The notes: a model not told the origin generated them from the sequence alone. DNA of 64,000 nt from Brevundimonas sp. (GCF_019636155.1 NZ_JAHBYB010000004.1:1-64000), one strand, 5' to 3'; counted from the stretch's first letter, positions 49,326-58,372 are shown. A program made the numbers and translations.

Positions 49326-49454
49326 CCCTTCCCCCTTGATGGGGGAAGGGTTGGGATGGGGGTGGAAGGCGGCGGAGGCCAGGTCTCCGAAGTCGCCTCA
49401 TACTGGACCGGCGTCACCCCCAACCCCGGCCCTTCCCCCATCAAGGGGGAAGGG
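49326..49454. repeat. Inverted repeat pair between the two acyl-CoA dehydrogenase genes
   Basis: The left arm (49326-49364, CCCTTCCCCCTTGATGGGGG) and right arm (about 49425-49454, CCTTCCCCCATCAAGGGGGAAG) are mutually complementary and each is itself a hairpin. It belongs to the CCCTTCCCC-type palindromes and occupies most of the 158-nt gap. It may form a strong stem in the polycistronic mRNA. Confidence 0.85.
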
Positions 49455-49462
49455 AGAGGGGA

Positions 49463-51247
49463 TTAGAACGCCTCGGCCGGCATGGCCATCAGGACGTCGG
49501 CGCCGGTCTTCAGTTTCTTCAGATGGGCGTCGGCGTCGGGCAGGATGCGCTCGACGAAGTAACGGCCGGTCTGCAGCTTGGCGGCGTAGTAGGGGTCGGT
49601 GGAGCCGGCCGCGATCTGCTTCTGCGCCGCCGCCGCCATCTGGGCCCAGACATAGGCCATGGCTGTCAGGCCGAAGATGTTCAGATAGTCGGTCGAGGCG
49701 GCGCCCGCATTGTCCGGATTGGCCATGCCGTTCTGCATCAGCCACATGGTGGCCTCCTGCAGGGTCTTCTTGGTCTGGGCCAGGCCGTCGATGAAGGGTT
49801 TGACGGCCTCTTCCGCCGCGCCATGTTCGGCCACATAGGCGTCGATGTCGGCGAACCAGCTCATGATCGCGCGGCCGCCGTTGGCCGGCAGCTTGCGGCC
49901 CACCAGGTCCAGAGCCTGGATGCCGTTGGTGCCTTCATAGATCATGGTGATCCGCGCATCGCGCAGATATTGCGACGCCGGGAAATGCTCGGTGTAGCCC
50001 GACCCGCCGTGCACCTGCATGGCCAGGCTGGCGGCGTGGAAGCCCTTGTCGGTCAGATAGGCTTTCAGCACCGGGGTCAGCAGACCCATATAGTCCTTGG
50101 CCTTGGTGGCCACGGCCTCGTCTTCGGACTTCTCCAGATCGGCCTGAAGCGCGGTCCACAGGATGAAGGCCTGGCCGCCCTCGACGAAGGCGCGGGCCTC
50201 CAGCAGCATGCGGCGCACGTCGGGGTGGACGATGATCGGATCGGCCGGGCCGTCCGGGTTCTTCGGGCCGGTCAGGCTGCGGCCCTGCAGGCGGTCCTTG
50301 GCGAACTCGACCGCGGCCTGATAGGCGGCGGTGCCGATGGCCAGCCCTTGCAGACCCGTGCCCAGGCGCGCCTCGTTCATGACCACGAACATATTGTTCA
50401 TGCCCCGGCCTTCCTCGCCGATCAGCCAGCCGGTGGCGTTCTCATAGGCCATGACGCAGGTGGCGTTGCCGTGGATGCCCATCTTCTCTTCAAGGCCGGC
50501 GCATTCCAGGCTGTTGCGCTCGCCCAGGGAGCCGTCCTCATTGACCAGGAATTTGGGCACCAGGAACAGGCTCAGCCCCTTGATCCCGGCCGGGGCGCCT
50601 TCGACGCGGGCCAGGACGGTGTGGATGATGTTGTCGGCGAAGTCGTGCTCTCCGGCCGAGATCCAGATCTTCTGGCCGGTGATCCTGTAGCTGCCGTCGG
50701 CCTGCGGAACCGCCTTGGTGCGGACCATGCCTAGGTCCGTGCCGCACTGGGGCTCGGTCAGGTTCATGGTGCCGGTCCACTCGCCGGTCGTCATCCTGGG
50801 CAGGTATTTGGCCTTCAGCTCGTCCGAGGCGTTGGCGTGAATGCCGGCCCAGGCGCCCGCCGTCAGGCCCGGATACATCGAAAAGGCCGCCGAGGCGCCG
50901 GCCGTGAACTGGCCCACCGCCGAGCCGATCACCGAGGGCATGCCCTGGCCGCCGTATTGCGGGTCCATCATCAGCGAGGGCCAGCCGGCCTCGACCATCT
51001 GGTGATAGGCTTCCTTCCAGCCCTTGGGCGTGGTCACGACCGAGCCGTCGATATGACAGCCTTCCTTGTCGCCCGGGTTGTTGATCGGGGCGATCACCTC
51101 GTCGGCGAAGCGGCCGGCCTCTTCCAGGATCTGCTGGGCCAGTTCGGACGAGACGTCCTGAAAGCCCGGCTGGTTGGTGAAGCGGTCGATCTCCAGCACC
51201 TCGTTCAGGATGAACGTCAGGTCGCGGACAGGCGCCTTGTAGGCCAT
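49463..51247 (-). CDS. Acyl-CoA dehydrogenase, long form with C-terminal extension
   Basis: This 594-residue protein has an N-terminal extension MAYKAPVRDLTFILNEVLEID. The core has GTMNLTEPQCGTDLGMVRT and ITGQKIWISAGEHDFADNI, and QVHGGSGYTEHFPASQYLRDARITMIYEGTNGIQALDLVGRK contains the catalytic glutamate region. A C-terminal helical domain follows (about 470-594, PF12806-like). Such long forms act on medium/long-chain acyl-CoA or 3-methylmercaptopropionyl-CoA (DmdC-like). It lies 3 nt downstream of the MerR gene. Confidence 0.92.
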   Translation of the reverse strand: MAYKAPVRDLTFILNEVLEIDRFTNQPGFQDVSSELAQQILEEAGRFADEVIAPINNPGDKEGCHIDGSVVTTPKGWKEAYHQMVEAGWPSLMMDPQYGGQGMPSVIGSAVGQFTAGASAAFSMYPGLTAGAWAGIHANASDELKAKYLPRMTTGEWTGTMNLTEPQCGTDLGMVRTKAVPQADGSYRITGQKIWISAGEHDFADNIIHTVLARVEGAPAGIKGLSLFLVPKFLVNEDGSLGERNSLECAGLEEKMGIHGNATCVMAYENATGWLIGEEGRGMNNMFVVMNEARLGTGLQGLAIGTAAYQAAVEFAKDRLQGRSLTGPKNPDGPADPIIVHPDVRRMLLEARAFVEGGQAFILWTALQADLEKSEDEAVATKAKDYMGLLTPVLKAYLTDKGFHAASLAMQVHGGSGYTEHFPASQYLRDARITMIYEGTNGIQALDLVGRKLPANGGRAIMSWFADIDAYVAEHGAAEEAVKPFIDGLAQTKKTLQEATMWLMQNGMANPDNAGAASTDYLNIFGLTAMAYVWAQMAAAAQKQIAAGSTDPYYAAKLQTGRYFVERILPDADAHLKKLKTGADVLMAMPAEAF

Positions 51248-51250
51248 GGG

Positions 51251-51742
51251 TCAGGCTCTCGCTTTGAAGGGCTGGGAGTGGTCGGGATTCAGGCGTTCGC
51301 GCAGCAGGCTGGCGTATTCCTCGGCGCCCGGCAGAAGGTCGGGGCGATGCTCGCCCAGCTTGGCCTCCATCACGGCGCAGGCTTCCTCGGCGGTGGTGAT
51401 GGCCTCGTCCAGGTCCTGGCGCTGCTGCTTCAGGGCCTCGATCTGGGCGCGGTGACGGCGCAGGGCCACGGCCATCTGGTGGGCGTTGTGGTCCTTGTGG
51501 TCGTACAGATCCAGCATCTCCTGGATCTCCTGCAGGGTGAAGCCGATACGGCGGCCCCTCAGGATCAGTTTCAGCCGCGCCCGGTCGCGCGCGTCATAGA
51601 CCCGCGTCTGGCCCTTGCGGGCGGGGGTCAGCAGGCCCTTGTCCTCGTAGAAGCGCAGGGCGCGGGCGGTCGCGCCGAACTCGCGGCACAGCTGACGGAT
51701 CGAATAGGTGCGCAGATCGTCGGCGGTCGGCATGGCCGCCAT
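51251..51742 (-). CDS. MerR family transcriptional regulator, LiuR-like
   Basis: This 163-residue protein has an N-terminal MerR helix-turn-helix: TYSIRQLCREFGATARALRFYEDKGLL and LKLILRGRRIGFTLQEIQEMLDLYD. A coiled-coil dimer helix follows (about 85-130). It has no cysteine metal site. It leads two acyl-CoA dehydrogenase genes, as LiuR-type regulators of branched-chain amino acid or fatty acid breakdown do. The start may be this ATG or the one three codons in (51733). A matching palindrome lies just upstream. Confidence 0.88.
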   Translation of the reverse strand: MAAMPTADDLRTYSIRQLCREFGATARALRFYEDKGLLTPARKGQTRVYDARDRARLKLILRGRRIGFTLQEIQEMLDLYDHKDHNAHQMAVALRRHRAQIEALKQQRQDLDEAITTAEEACAVMEAKLGEHRPDLLPGAEEYASLLRERLNPDHSQPFKARA

Positions 51743-51752
51743 CTAACCCAAA

Positions 51753-51770
51753 CTTGACGCGCACGTAAAG
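51753..51770 (-). promoter_or_regulatory. MerR/LiuR-type operator at the regulator's own promoter
   Basis: CTTGACG-CGCA-CGTAAAG is a 7+4+7 inverted repeat with one mismatch, 11 nt upstream of the MerR gene ATG. Its TTGACG/CGTAAA half-sites resemble LiuR-type operators. Autoregulation and control of the downstream acyl-CoA dehydrogenases is the likely role. Confidence 0.6.
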
Positions 51771-51787
51771 GGAAGGTTTCGGGGGCC

Positions 51788-52216
51788 TCAGCCCGGCTGG
51801 CGCCGTCCCATCAGGACGACGGCGGTCAGAGCCATCAGCACCAGGTTCACCGCCGCCAGGCCCCAGTCGCCGCCCAGGGCGTGGACGCCGGCCATTACCG
51901 TCTCAAGCACCAGCAGGCCTACGGCGCCGATCATCAGCGCGGGCCGGCCGACGCGCCAGGAGACCAGGGGCGCCAGAAGGGCCAGGGCGAGGACGATCTC
52001 GACCGCGCCGACGCCACGCACGAAGCCTTCGTCCGCCACGGCCGGCCAGACCATCAGGGCCGCGAGGCTGGACATGGATTCGGTCAGTTTGGCGTAGCCG
52101 GCGGCGACGAAGAACATGACCAGCCACCCCTGCAGGGTCCACAGACCGACATTGCGATAGGTGGCGCACAGTCGAAGCTGGGCCGGAGTGTGGGCTCGGG
52201 TCGAGGAGGAGATCAT
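51788..52216 (-). CDS. DoxX-like inner-membrane protein
   Basis: This 142-residue protein has about four hydrophobic helices (about 27-47, 60-80, 78-98 and 105-135). It contains FFVAAGYAKLTESMSSLAALMVWP and VRGVGAVEIVLALALLAPL, the DoxX/DoxD-like pattern. DoxX-family proteins are quinone-linked or redox-associated membrane proteins of uncertain role. A perfect 12-bp inverted repeat lies just upstream of the start. Confidence 0.8.
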   Translation of the reverse strand: MISSSTRAHTPAQLRLCATYRNVGLWTLQGWLVMFFVAAGYAKLTESMSSLAALMVWPAVADEGFVRGVGAVEIVLALALLAPLVSWRVGRPALMIGAVGLLVLETVMAGVHALGGDWGLAAVNLVLMALTAVVLMGRRQPG

Positions 52217-52230
52217 GGGCGTATCGCGCG

Positions 52231-52262
52231 GGGCTTAAGTCAACGGCCGCTGACTTAAGCCC
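52231..52262 (-). promoter_or_regulatory. Long palindrome upstream of the DoxX gene
   Basis: GGGCTTAAGTCA (52231-52242) and TGACTTAAGCCC (52251-52262) are perfect inverted repeats around an 8-nt loop, 15 nt upstream of the DoxX ATG. It could be an operator or, on the minus strand, the hairpin that ends the selO transcript, although no T-run follows. Confidence 0.5.
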
Positions 52263-52351
52263 GACCCCTGTGGCTTCAAGGGCTCCAGCTTGGCTGTAAC
52301 ACCAGTTGATCGGCAGTTCCGGAACCTGACGACGCGAGTGGCGCAGGGGCG

Positions 52352-53755
52352 TCAGGCGTAGGCGGCGCGGGCCGCCGCCAGACGGGCCAGCTTGGCGTGC
52401 AAGGGCGTCCAGTCGTCATCTGCGGCAATGGCGGCCCAGATGGCCTCGACCTCGTCGATCAGCATTTCTTCTGGCTCGGGCGCGGCGAAGAGTGGATGCT
52501 CCAGCCGCTCGGGCCGCTCAGGTTCATGCTCGAACAGGGCGAAGCGGAAGGCGTCGAAGGCCTCGCCCTGATACAGGCCTCGCCGCGGGCCGCGCAGGGC
52601 GCGCTCGGACGAGGCGAAGCCGGCGAACCAGTCGAAGAACAGAGGCTCCCACCGCAACGCCTCGCCGCCCTGGCGCAGCAGGACCAGGGTGACGTCCACC
52701 AGCCGTTGATCCGCCGCCTCGCCCAGGCTGAGGACCCCCAGCCGCTTCAGGAAGGCCGCGCGCAATTCGGCGATATAGGCCGGGCCGAAGCCATTCAGAG
52801 CCTGGGTCAGGGGTTCGGCCTCGGCGACCAGTTTCAGGCAGCCGGCCAGTTGCGTCAGGTTCCAGAACACGGCCTCCGGCTGGCGCGCGAAGGCGTAGAG
52901 GCCGAACTGGTCGAAATAGGCGGCCGTGAACCCCGGCTCGTAATGCGGCAGGAACCGCCAGGGGCCGTAGTCGAAGCTCTCGCCCGTGACGTTCAGATTG
53001 TCGGTGTTCAGCACCCCGTGCACGAAGCCGGCGGCGATCCAGCGCGCGGCCAGCCGGGCCGAGGCCGCGACCACGGCGGCCAGCAGGCCGGGCGCGTCGC
53101 CGGGCGCGACCTGGGGGTGATAGAGGGTGCGGACGTGTTCGGTCAGGGTCTCGATCTGGTCCGCGCGGCCGAAATAGGCCGCCCGCTGGAAGGTCCCGAA
53201 GCGGATGTGGCTGTGCGACAGCCGCACCAGGACGGCCGAACGGGTCGGGGAGGGCTCGTCGCCGCGCTCCAGGTCTTCGCCCGTCTCGATCAGGCTGAGG
53301 ATGCGGCAGGTGGGGACATTCAGCGTCTCCAGCATCTCGGCCGCCAGGATTTCGCGCACCCCGCCCTTCAGCGTCAGCCGCCCGTCCGCCGTGCGCGACC
53401 AGGGTGTCTGGCCGGAACCTTTGGAGCCAAGATCGAGAAGACGGCCCGAAGCGTCGCGCATCTGCGCCGCCAGGAAGCCGCGGCCGTCGCCTAGGTCAGG
53501 GTTGTAGGTGCGGAACTGATGGCCGTGATAGCGCATGGCCAACGGCCCCGGCTGGCCAGGCAGGGGCTGGAACCGGGCGAAATGATCGATCCATTCGGTG
53601 TCGGTCAGGGTCTCGAGCCCGACCTCCGCGGCGGCCCGGTCGTTGCGGTAGCGGACGATGGCCGCGGGGAAGTCGGCCGGGCGGACGGCGTCAGCATAGT
53701 CGGGGCCCAGGTCGAAGACATGCGGCTCGGGGCGGTAGGCGGGCGATACGGGCAT
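52352..53755 (-). CDS. selO: Protein adenylyltransferase SelO (YdiU/UPF0061)
   Basis: This 467-residue pseudokinase-fold enzyme transfers AMP from ATP to Ser/Thr/Tyr of target proteins. Family motifs are MRYHGHQFRTYNPDLGDGRG, DLGSKGSGQTPWSR, DGRLTLKGGVREILAAEML, and GFVHGVLNTDNLNVTGESFDYGPWRF, which contains the metal/catalytic DN and D residues. Length is slightly below the usual about 480 because the C-terminus is short. It is divergent from nhaA. Confidence 0.93.
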   Translation of the reverse strand: MPVSPAYRPEPHVFDLGPDYADAVRPADFPAAIVRYRNDRAAAEVGLETLTDTEWIDHFARFQPLPGQPGPLAMRYHGHQFRTYNPDLGDGRGFLAAQMRDASGRLLDLGSKGSGQTPWSRTADGRLTLKGGVREILAAEMLETLNVPTCRILSLIETGEDLERGDEPSPTRSAVLVRLSHSHIRFGTFQRAAYFGRADQIETLTEHVRTLYHPQVAPGDAPGLLAAVVAASARLAARWIAAGFVHGVLNTDNLNVTGESFDYGPWRFLPHYEPGFTAAYFDQFGLYAFARQPEAVFWNLTQLAGCLKLVAEAEPLTQALNGFGPAYIAELRAAFLKRLGVLSLGEAADQRLVDVTLVLLRQGGEALRWEPLFFDWFAGFASSERALRGPRRGLYQGEAFDAFRFALFEHEPERPERLEHPLFAAPEPEEMLIDEVEAIWAAIAADDDWTPLHAKLARLAAARAAYA

Positions 53756-53806
53756 GGGCCGCAGATGCGGCCTGGACGGCCCTGACGCAACCGTGACGCC
53801 GCCATC

Positions 53807-53834
53807 TTGAACCTTCGGGCCGCGGCCCTATTGT
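53807..53834 (+). promoter_or_regulatory. Promoter of nhaA
   Basis: TTGAAC (53807-53812), 16 nt, TATTGT (53829-53834) is a good sigma-70-like match. It would start transcription near 53841, giving a leader of about 115 nt before nhaA. Confidence 0.6.
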
Positions 53835-53840
53835 CCCGCT

Positions 53841-53952
53841 CAGAGATCGGGCCGCGTCGCGCGGTCAGGCCGGCGCCCTGGGACCCAGGGCGAATCCGGT
53901 CCCGACGCCCGTCGGTAACCGGGCGTCACGACAGTCCCATTCGATGGAGGAC
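53841..53952 (+). promoter_or_regulatory. Candidate nhaA-II type cation riboswitch with RBS-sequestering hairpin
   Basis: The leader contains a GCCCTGG-GAC-CCAGGGC stem (about 53874-53891) and a GACGCCCG...CGGGCGTC stem with loop TCGGTAAC (about 53904-53927). The final hairpin (53934-53952) pairs GTCC and CAT with ATG and GGAC, covering the GGAGGA ribosome binding site. Structured nhaA-I and nhaA-II leaders are known upstream of nhaA, the latter to my recollection from Caulobacterales, and have been reported to sense lithium or sodium-like ions. Assignment to that class is inference. Confidence 0.6.
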
Positions 53953-53955
53953 GCC

Positions 53956-55194
53956 GTGGCGCGCAGATTCACACTCGATTTCCTGAAGACCGAGGCCGGG
54001 TCCGGCGCCGTGTTGGGACTGGCGGCCCTGGCGGCCCTGGTCGTGGCCAACTCGCCCCTGGCCCCGGACTATTTCGCCCTGCTGAAGAGCGCGCAGCCAT
54101 TGCGGCTTGGGCCTCTGGCCCTGGACCTGACGGTGGCGGAGTGGATCAAGGAAGGGCTGATGGCGGTCTTCTTCCTGGTCGTCGGCTTGGAGATCAAATA
54201 CGAGATCTTGCGCGGGGAACTGAGCGATCCCAGGAAGCTGGCCACTCCTGTGCTGGCGGCCCTGGGCGGGATGATCGCCCCGGCCCTGGTCTATGTGGCG
54301 ATCGTCGCGCCCCTGGGCGGGCCGCACCAGGGGTGGCCCATACCCCTGGCCACGGACATCGCCTTCGCCCTGGCGGTCTTCGCCCTGGTGGGGCGCGGGC
54401 TTCCGGGATCGTTGCGGGTCTTCCTGCTGACCCTGGCCATCGTCGACGACCTGGGGGCCATCGCCCTGATCGCCATCCTGTTCAGCCAGGGAGTGGCCTG
54501 GGCGCCGCTGATGCTGGCGGTCGCGGCCCTGGGATGCGGCGCTGTCGTGGCGCGATACAGGCGCATCGCCGCCCCCTTCTGGGTTCTGGGGTTCGGCCTG
54601 GTCTGGTGGCTGACGGTCGAGGCGGGGCTGTCGACCTCGCTCAGCGCTGTGGCCTTCGCCGCCATCGTCCCCATCCGACCGCGCGACGAGGATGGGCAGA
54701 GTCCCCTGCGGGAGGCCATGCACGATCTGCATCCCTATGTCGCCTTCCTGGTCCTGCCCCTGTTCGCCTTCGCCAAGGCCGGGGTGTCGTTCGGGGGGCT
54801 TTCGCCGGCCGAGGCGCTGACCCCCCTGGCCGTGGGGATCGCCGGCGGGCTGTTCCTGGGCAAGCAGGCCGGGGTCATGGGCATGACCTGGCTGGCCTGG
54901 CGGCTGGGCCTGGGACGCCGGCCCGAAGGGGCGGGCTGGATGCAGCTTTACGGCGTCGCCGTGCTTTGCGGGGTCGGGTTCACCATGAGCCTGTTCATCG
55001 GCGCCCTGGCCTTTCCGGGAGCCGTGGATTCGTCCCAGCAGATTCAGGTCAAGCTGGGGGTGATCGGCGGGTCCCTATTGTCGGTCGCCTGGGGCGCGGC
55101 GGTGCTGGGCGCGAGTTCTCGGGCTTCGCGCAAAGAAATCGCCCAGCGTCCTTCCGAAACGGCCGGGTTGAGGTCAAATATTGACCTAACGTAA
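53956..55194 (+). CDS. nhaA: Sodium/proton antiporter NhaA
   Basis: This 412-residue, about 12-helix membrane protein exchanges Na+ (or Li+) for H+. The paired membrane aspartates lie in LLTLAIVDDLGAIALI, with PLATDIAFALAVF and VGLEIKYEILRGEL also present. I prefer GTG at 53956, because GGAGGA sits directly upstream and homologues begin close to RRFTLDFLKTEAGSG. An ATG 12 nt earlier (53944) overlaps that ribosome binding site. The C-terminal about 25 residues are hydrophilic. Confidence 0.94.
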   Translation: MARRFTLDFLKTEAGSGAVLGLAALAALVVANSPLAPDYFALLKSAQPLRLGPLALDLTVAEWIKEGLMAVFFLVVGLEIKYEILRGELSDPRKLATPVLAALGGMIAPALVYVAIVAPLGGPHQGWPIPLATDIAFALAVFALVGRGLPGSLRVFLLTLAIVDDLGAIALIAILFSQGVAWAPLMLAVAALGCGAVVARYRRIAAPFWVLGFGLVWWLTVEAGLSTSLSAVAFAAIVPIRPRDEDGQSPLREAMHDLHPYVAFLVLPLFAFAKAGVSFGGLSPAEALTPLAVGIAGGLFLGKQAGVMGMTWLAWRLGLGRRPEGAGWMQLYGVAVLCGVGFTMSLFIGALAFPGAVDSSQQIQVKLGVIGGSLLSVAWGAAVLGASSRASRKEIAQRPSETAGLRSNIDLT

Positions 55195-55400
55195 TCGGAT
55201 TTTGTCGCTTTCGTGTCACAGTCGGGGCGAAGCCAAGGAGGAATCGGTCTCTCTGGCTTAGCCGCTGCTTGGCACGGACTCGGCGTCGCGTTACCCATTG
55301 AGCCTAGAATAACCTCGTCCCATGGAAGGCCGGGGTAAGGGATCAGGAACGCCTCGGCCGTCTCTCAGGCGGCCGGGCCATCGAGAGCCGGGAGCCGCTC

Positions 55401-57992
55401 ATGCGTCGCGCTAATTTCCTTCGTTCCACCGTGTCCGCCGCCGTTGTCGGCGCGGTCGCCTTCGGCTTCGCCGGGGTGGCCGCCGCCCAGGACGGGCCGA
55501 CCACCGTCGACGACATCGTCGTGACCGCCCAGAAGCGTGAACAGAACCTTCAGGACGTGCCGATCGTGGTCACGACCCTGTCGCAGGAAATCCTGCAGGA
55601 CGCCGGCGTCCACGACATCAAGGACCTGCAGATCCTGACCCCGGGCCTGACTGTCACCTCGACGACCAGCGAGACCATCACCACCGCCCGCATCCGCGGC
55701 GTCGGCACCGTCGGCGACAACCCCGGCCTGGAAAGCTCGGTCGGCGTCGTGATCGACGGCGTCTATCGCCCGCGCAACGGCGTCGGCTTCGGCGACCTGG
55801 GCGAAATGAGCCGCATCGAGGTGCTGAAGGGGCCGCAGGGCACCCTGTTCGGCAAGAACACCTCGGCCGGCGTCATCAACATCATCACCGAAGCGCCGTC
55901 CTTCACCCCCGGCGCCAGCGGCGAGTTCACCGTCGGCAACTACGGCGCCTGGGGCCTGGCCGGTTCGGTCACCGGCCCGCTGAGCGACCAGGTGGCGCTA
56001 CGCCTCTACGCCGCCAAGCGCGAACGCGGCGGCTTCTACAATGTCTCGACCGGCGCCGGTCCGCGCGGCGAGACCGATGACCAGAGCCAGGATTTCTGGA
56101 CCCTGCGCGGTCAGATGCTGATCCTGCCGAATGACAACGCCTCGATCCGCATCATCGCCGACTATTCCAAGCGCGACGAATACTGCTGCGTCGCCACCCA
56201 GGTCCGCACCGGCCCGACGGGCACGATCATCGACGGGCTGAGCCCCGGCGGCAACGGCATCGTGGGCCCGGCCGCCGGCTTCGCCCCGAACGCCTTCACC
56301 CGCGACGTCTTCGCCAACCGCCCGACCGACCAGCTGATCGAGGACCGGGGCGTCTCGGCCGAGATCAACCTGGACCTGGAAAGCTTCGGCGGCGCCACCC
56401 TGACCTCGATCACCGCGGCCCGCCGCTGGAACTCGGTCAATGGCTCGGACATCGACTTCAGCGCCGCGGACCTGTTCTACCGCCTGCCGGACGGCACCTT
56501 CGGCTTCTCGGTCGATCAGTTCAGCCAGGAACTGCGTCTGGCCGGATCGAACGACAATTTCGACTGGTTGATCGGCGGCTTCTATTCGAAGGAAGACCTG
56601 AAGCGGAACGACAGCTTCATCTTCGGCGCCGCCTTCACCCCCTTCTTCTCGACCCTGATCACCTCGCAGCTGGGCTCGCCCAACCCCGGCGCCCTGCCGT
56701 GCCTGACGGCTGCGCCGACCACCTTCGCGGTCTGCACCGGCGCCATCGCGCCCTTCCCGGGCTTCGTGCCCTCCTATGGTCCGGTGGTGCCGGCCGGTTC
56801 GGGCTATCTGGACCGTTACCAGCAGGATTCGGACTCCTTCGCCCTGTTCACCAACAACACCTGGCGGGTGAGCGAGCAGCTGGAGCTGACCCTGGGCCTG
56901 CGCTACACGCGTGAAAGCAAGACCCTGGACACGGCCCAGACCAACATCGGCGGATCGGACGCCGTCTGCTCGGCCGTGCGCGCCAATCCGTTCGCTCCGG
57001 CGGCCCTGCTGGGCGGCGCCCTGTGCATCAACCAGCTGAACCCCGACTTCAACGGCCGCACCTATACCCAGGAGATGGAGGACGACGACATCTCCGGCCG
57101 GTTCGCCGCCCAGTACCGGTTCAACCCCTCGCTGATGGTCTATGGCGCCTATGCGCGCGGCTACAAGGCGGGCGGCTTCAACCTGGAACGCTCCAGCGAG
57201 CCGAACCCGGCCGGGCCGGCGGGCGATGTGCGGCCGATCGCCGACACCTCGTTCGCCCCGGAAACGGTCGACAGCTTCGAGCTGGGCTTCAAGAGCACCC
57301 TGCTGAGCCGCACCCTGCTGTTCAACGCCAGCTACTTCAATCAGAAGTACGAGAACTTCCAGCTGAACACCTTCGCCGGCATCGCCTTCATCGTGGAATC
57401 GGTGCCGGAGCTGACGTCGGAAGGCGTCGACATGGACTTCGTCTGGTTCACCCCGCTGGAAGGCCTCAGCTTCCAGGGCGGCATGACCTACGCCAAGACC
57501 GAGTTCGGCCAGTTCGGCGCGTCCGACCTGTCGGTGCCGTCGCGCTTCCCGTCGCTGTCGCTGCTGCCGGGTCAGCAGATGGCCTTCGCGCCGGAATGGT
57601 CGGGGTCGCTGTCGATGAATTTCGACCGCTCGATCGGCAATGGCCTGCGCGCCGGCTTCAGCCTGTCGGCCAAATACACGTCGGAATACAACACCGGCTC
57701 GGACCTGCTGCCGCTGAAGATGAACGACGCGATGACGATCCTGAACGGTCGCATCACCATCGCCACCGAGGACGACCGCTGGGCCCTGGACCTGTGGGCC
57801 CAGAACCTGACCGACGTCGAATACTATCAGGTGGTGTTCAACGGCCCGCTGCAGGGCGGCGCCTTCTCGACCCTGCAGACCTCGGGGCCCTACGCCGGCA
57901 GCTATTACAACCCGGCGGCGGACACCATGACCTACAACGCCTTCCTGGGCGCCCCGCGCACCTATGGCCTGACGATGCGCCTGAAGTACTGA
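55401..57992 (+). CDS. TonB-dependent receptor
   Basis: This 863-residue outer-membrane receptor has a signal peptide (about 1-29, ending AAAQD). The plug domain follows, with DIVVTAQKREQNLQDVPIVV and RIEVLKGPQGTLFGKNTSAGVINIIT. The beta-barrel then runs to a C-terminus NAFLGAPRTYGLTMRLKY with the terminal aromatic. It falls in the Caulobacterales/Sphingomonadales style of receptors for sugars, polymers or aromatic compounds rather than siderophores. The substrate cannot be told from the window. It stands alone, followed by a terminator. Confidence 0.93.
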   Translation: MRRANFLRSTVSAAVVGAVAFGFAGVAAAQDGPTTVDDIVVTAQKREQNLQDVPIVVTTLSQEILQDAGVHDIKDLQILTPGLTVTSTTSETITTARIRGVGTVGDNPGLESSVGVVIDGVYRPRNGVGFGDLGEMSRIEVLKGPQGTLFGKNTSAGVINIITEAPSFTPGASGEFTVGNYGAWGLAGSVTGPLSDQVALRLYAAKRERGGFYNVSTGAGPRGETDDQSQDFWTLRGQMLILPNDNASIRIIADYSKRDEYCCVATQVRTGPTGTIIDGLSPGGNGIVGPAAGFAPNAFTRDVFANRPTDQLIEDRGVSAEINLDLESFGGATLTSITAARRWNSVNGSDIDFSAADLFYRLPDGTFGFSVDQFSQELRLAGSNDNFDWLIGGFYSKEDLKRNDSFIFGAAFTPFFSTLITSQLGSPNPGALPCLTAAPTTFAVCTGAIAPFPGFVPSYGPVVPAGSGYLDRYQQDSDSFALFTNNTWRVSEQLELTLGLRYTRESKTLDTAQTNIGGSDAVCSAVRANPFAPAALLGGALCINQLNPDFNGRTYTQEMEDDDISGRFAAQYRFNPSLMVYGAYARGYKAGGFNLERSSEPNPAGPAGDVRPIADTSFAPETVDSFELGFKSTLLSRTLLFNASYFNQKYENFQLNTFAGIAFIVESVPELTSEGVDMDFVWFTPLEGLSFQGGMTYAKTEFGQFGASDLSVPSRFPSLSLLPGQQMAFAPEWSGSLSMNFDRSIGNGLRAGFSLSAKYTSEYNTGSDLLPLKMNDAMTILNGRITIATEDDRWALDLWAQNLTDVEYYQVVFNGPLQGGAFSTLQTSGPYAGSYYNPAADTMTYNAFLGAPRTYGLTMRLKY

Positions 57993-58017
57993 TCCGCCTT
58001 CAGCGCAGATTGAACAG

Positions 58018-58049
58018 CCGGTCGGGGCCCGCCCCGGCCGGCTTTTTCA
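58018..58049 (+). terminator. Rho-independent terminator after the TonB-dependent receptor
   Basis: AGCCGG (58018-58023) pairs with CCGGCT (58040-58045), with further CGGGG/CCCCG pairing inside, followed by TTTTT. It is 26 nt past the receptor stop. Confidence 0.88.
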
Positions 58050-58372
58050 CGCTTGAGGCCCGCTGTTCATGCCTGAGATCGGCCCGAGGTCCAAAGCGGG
58101 CGAGAAGGCGGCCGTGGCCCAGGCGGCGTGTGAGGATGGATGCCAAGCCTTATCGGGCGAAGCGGCCCCGACCGCACGGGGCGCGGCGCAAGTGGGCGCC
58201 ACGGCCGGCTTCGCCTCCGAGCCAGCTGCTTGGCGCAGGGCTGCGGCCGGGGCGACAGAGGCCTGCGGGCGGGCGGGTCCGACGCCGCCAAGCCGTTGGA
58301 CCCCGAGGCAGAGCTCCACGCGGAAGCCAACCGCGCGGCGGGCCGCCGAGGCCGCCCCTTGCCGCCGTCGAG
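58050..58372. other. Gene-free GC-rich stretch
   Basis: This roughly 320-nt stretch lies between the receptor terminator and the end of the RND pump gene. Open frames cross it on both strands, but none has a recognisable domain or ribosome binding site. I see no RNA gene. It may be a degenerate repeat or decayed gene. Confidence 0.5.
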
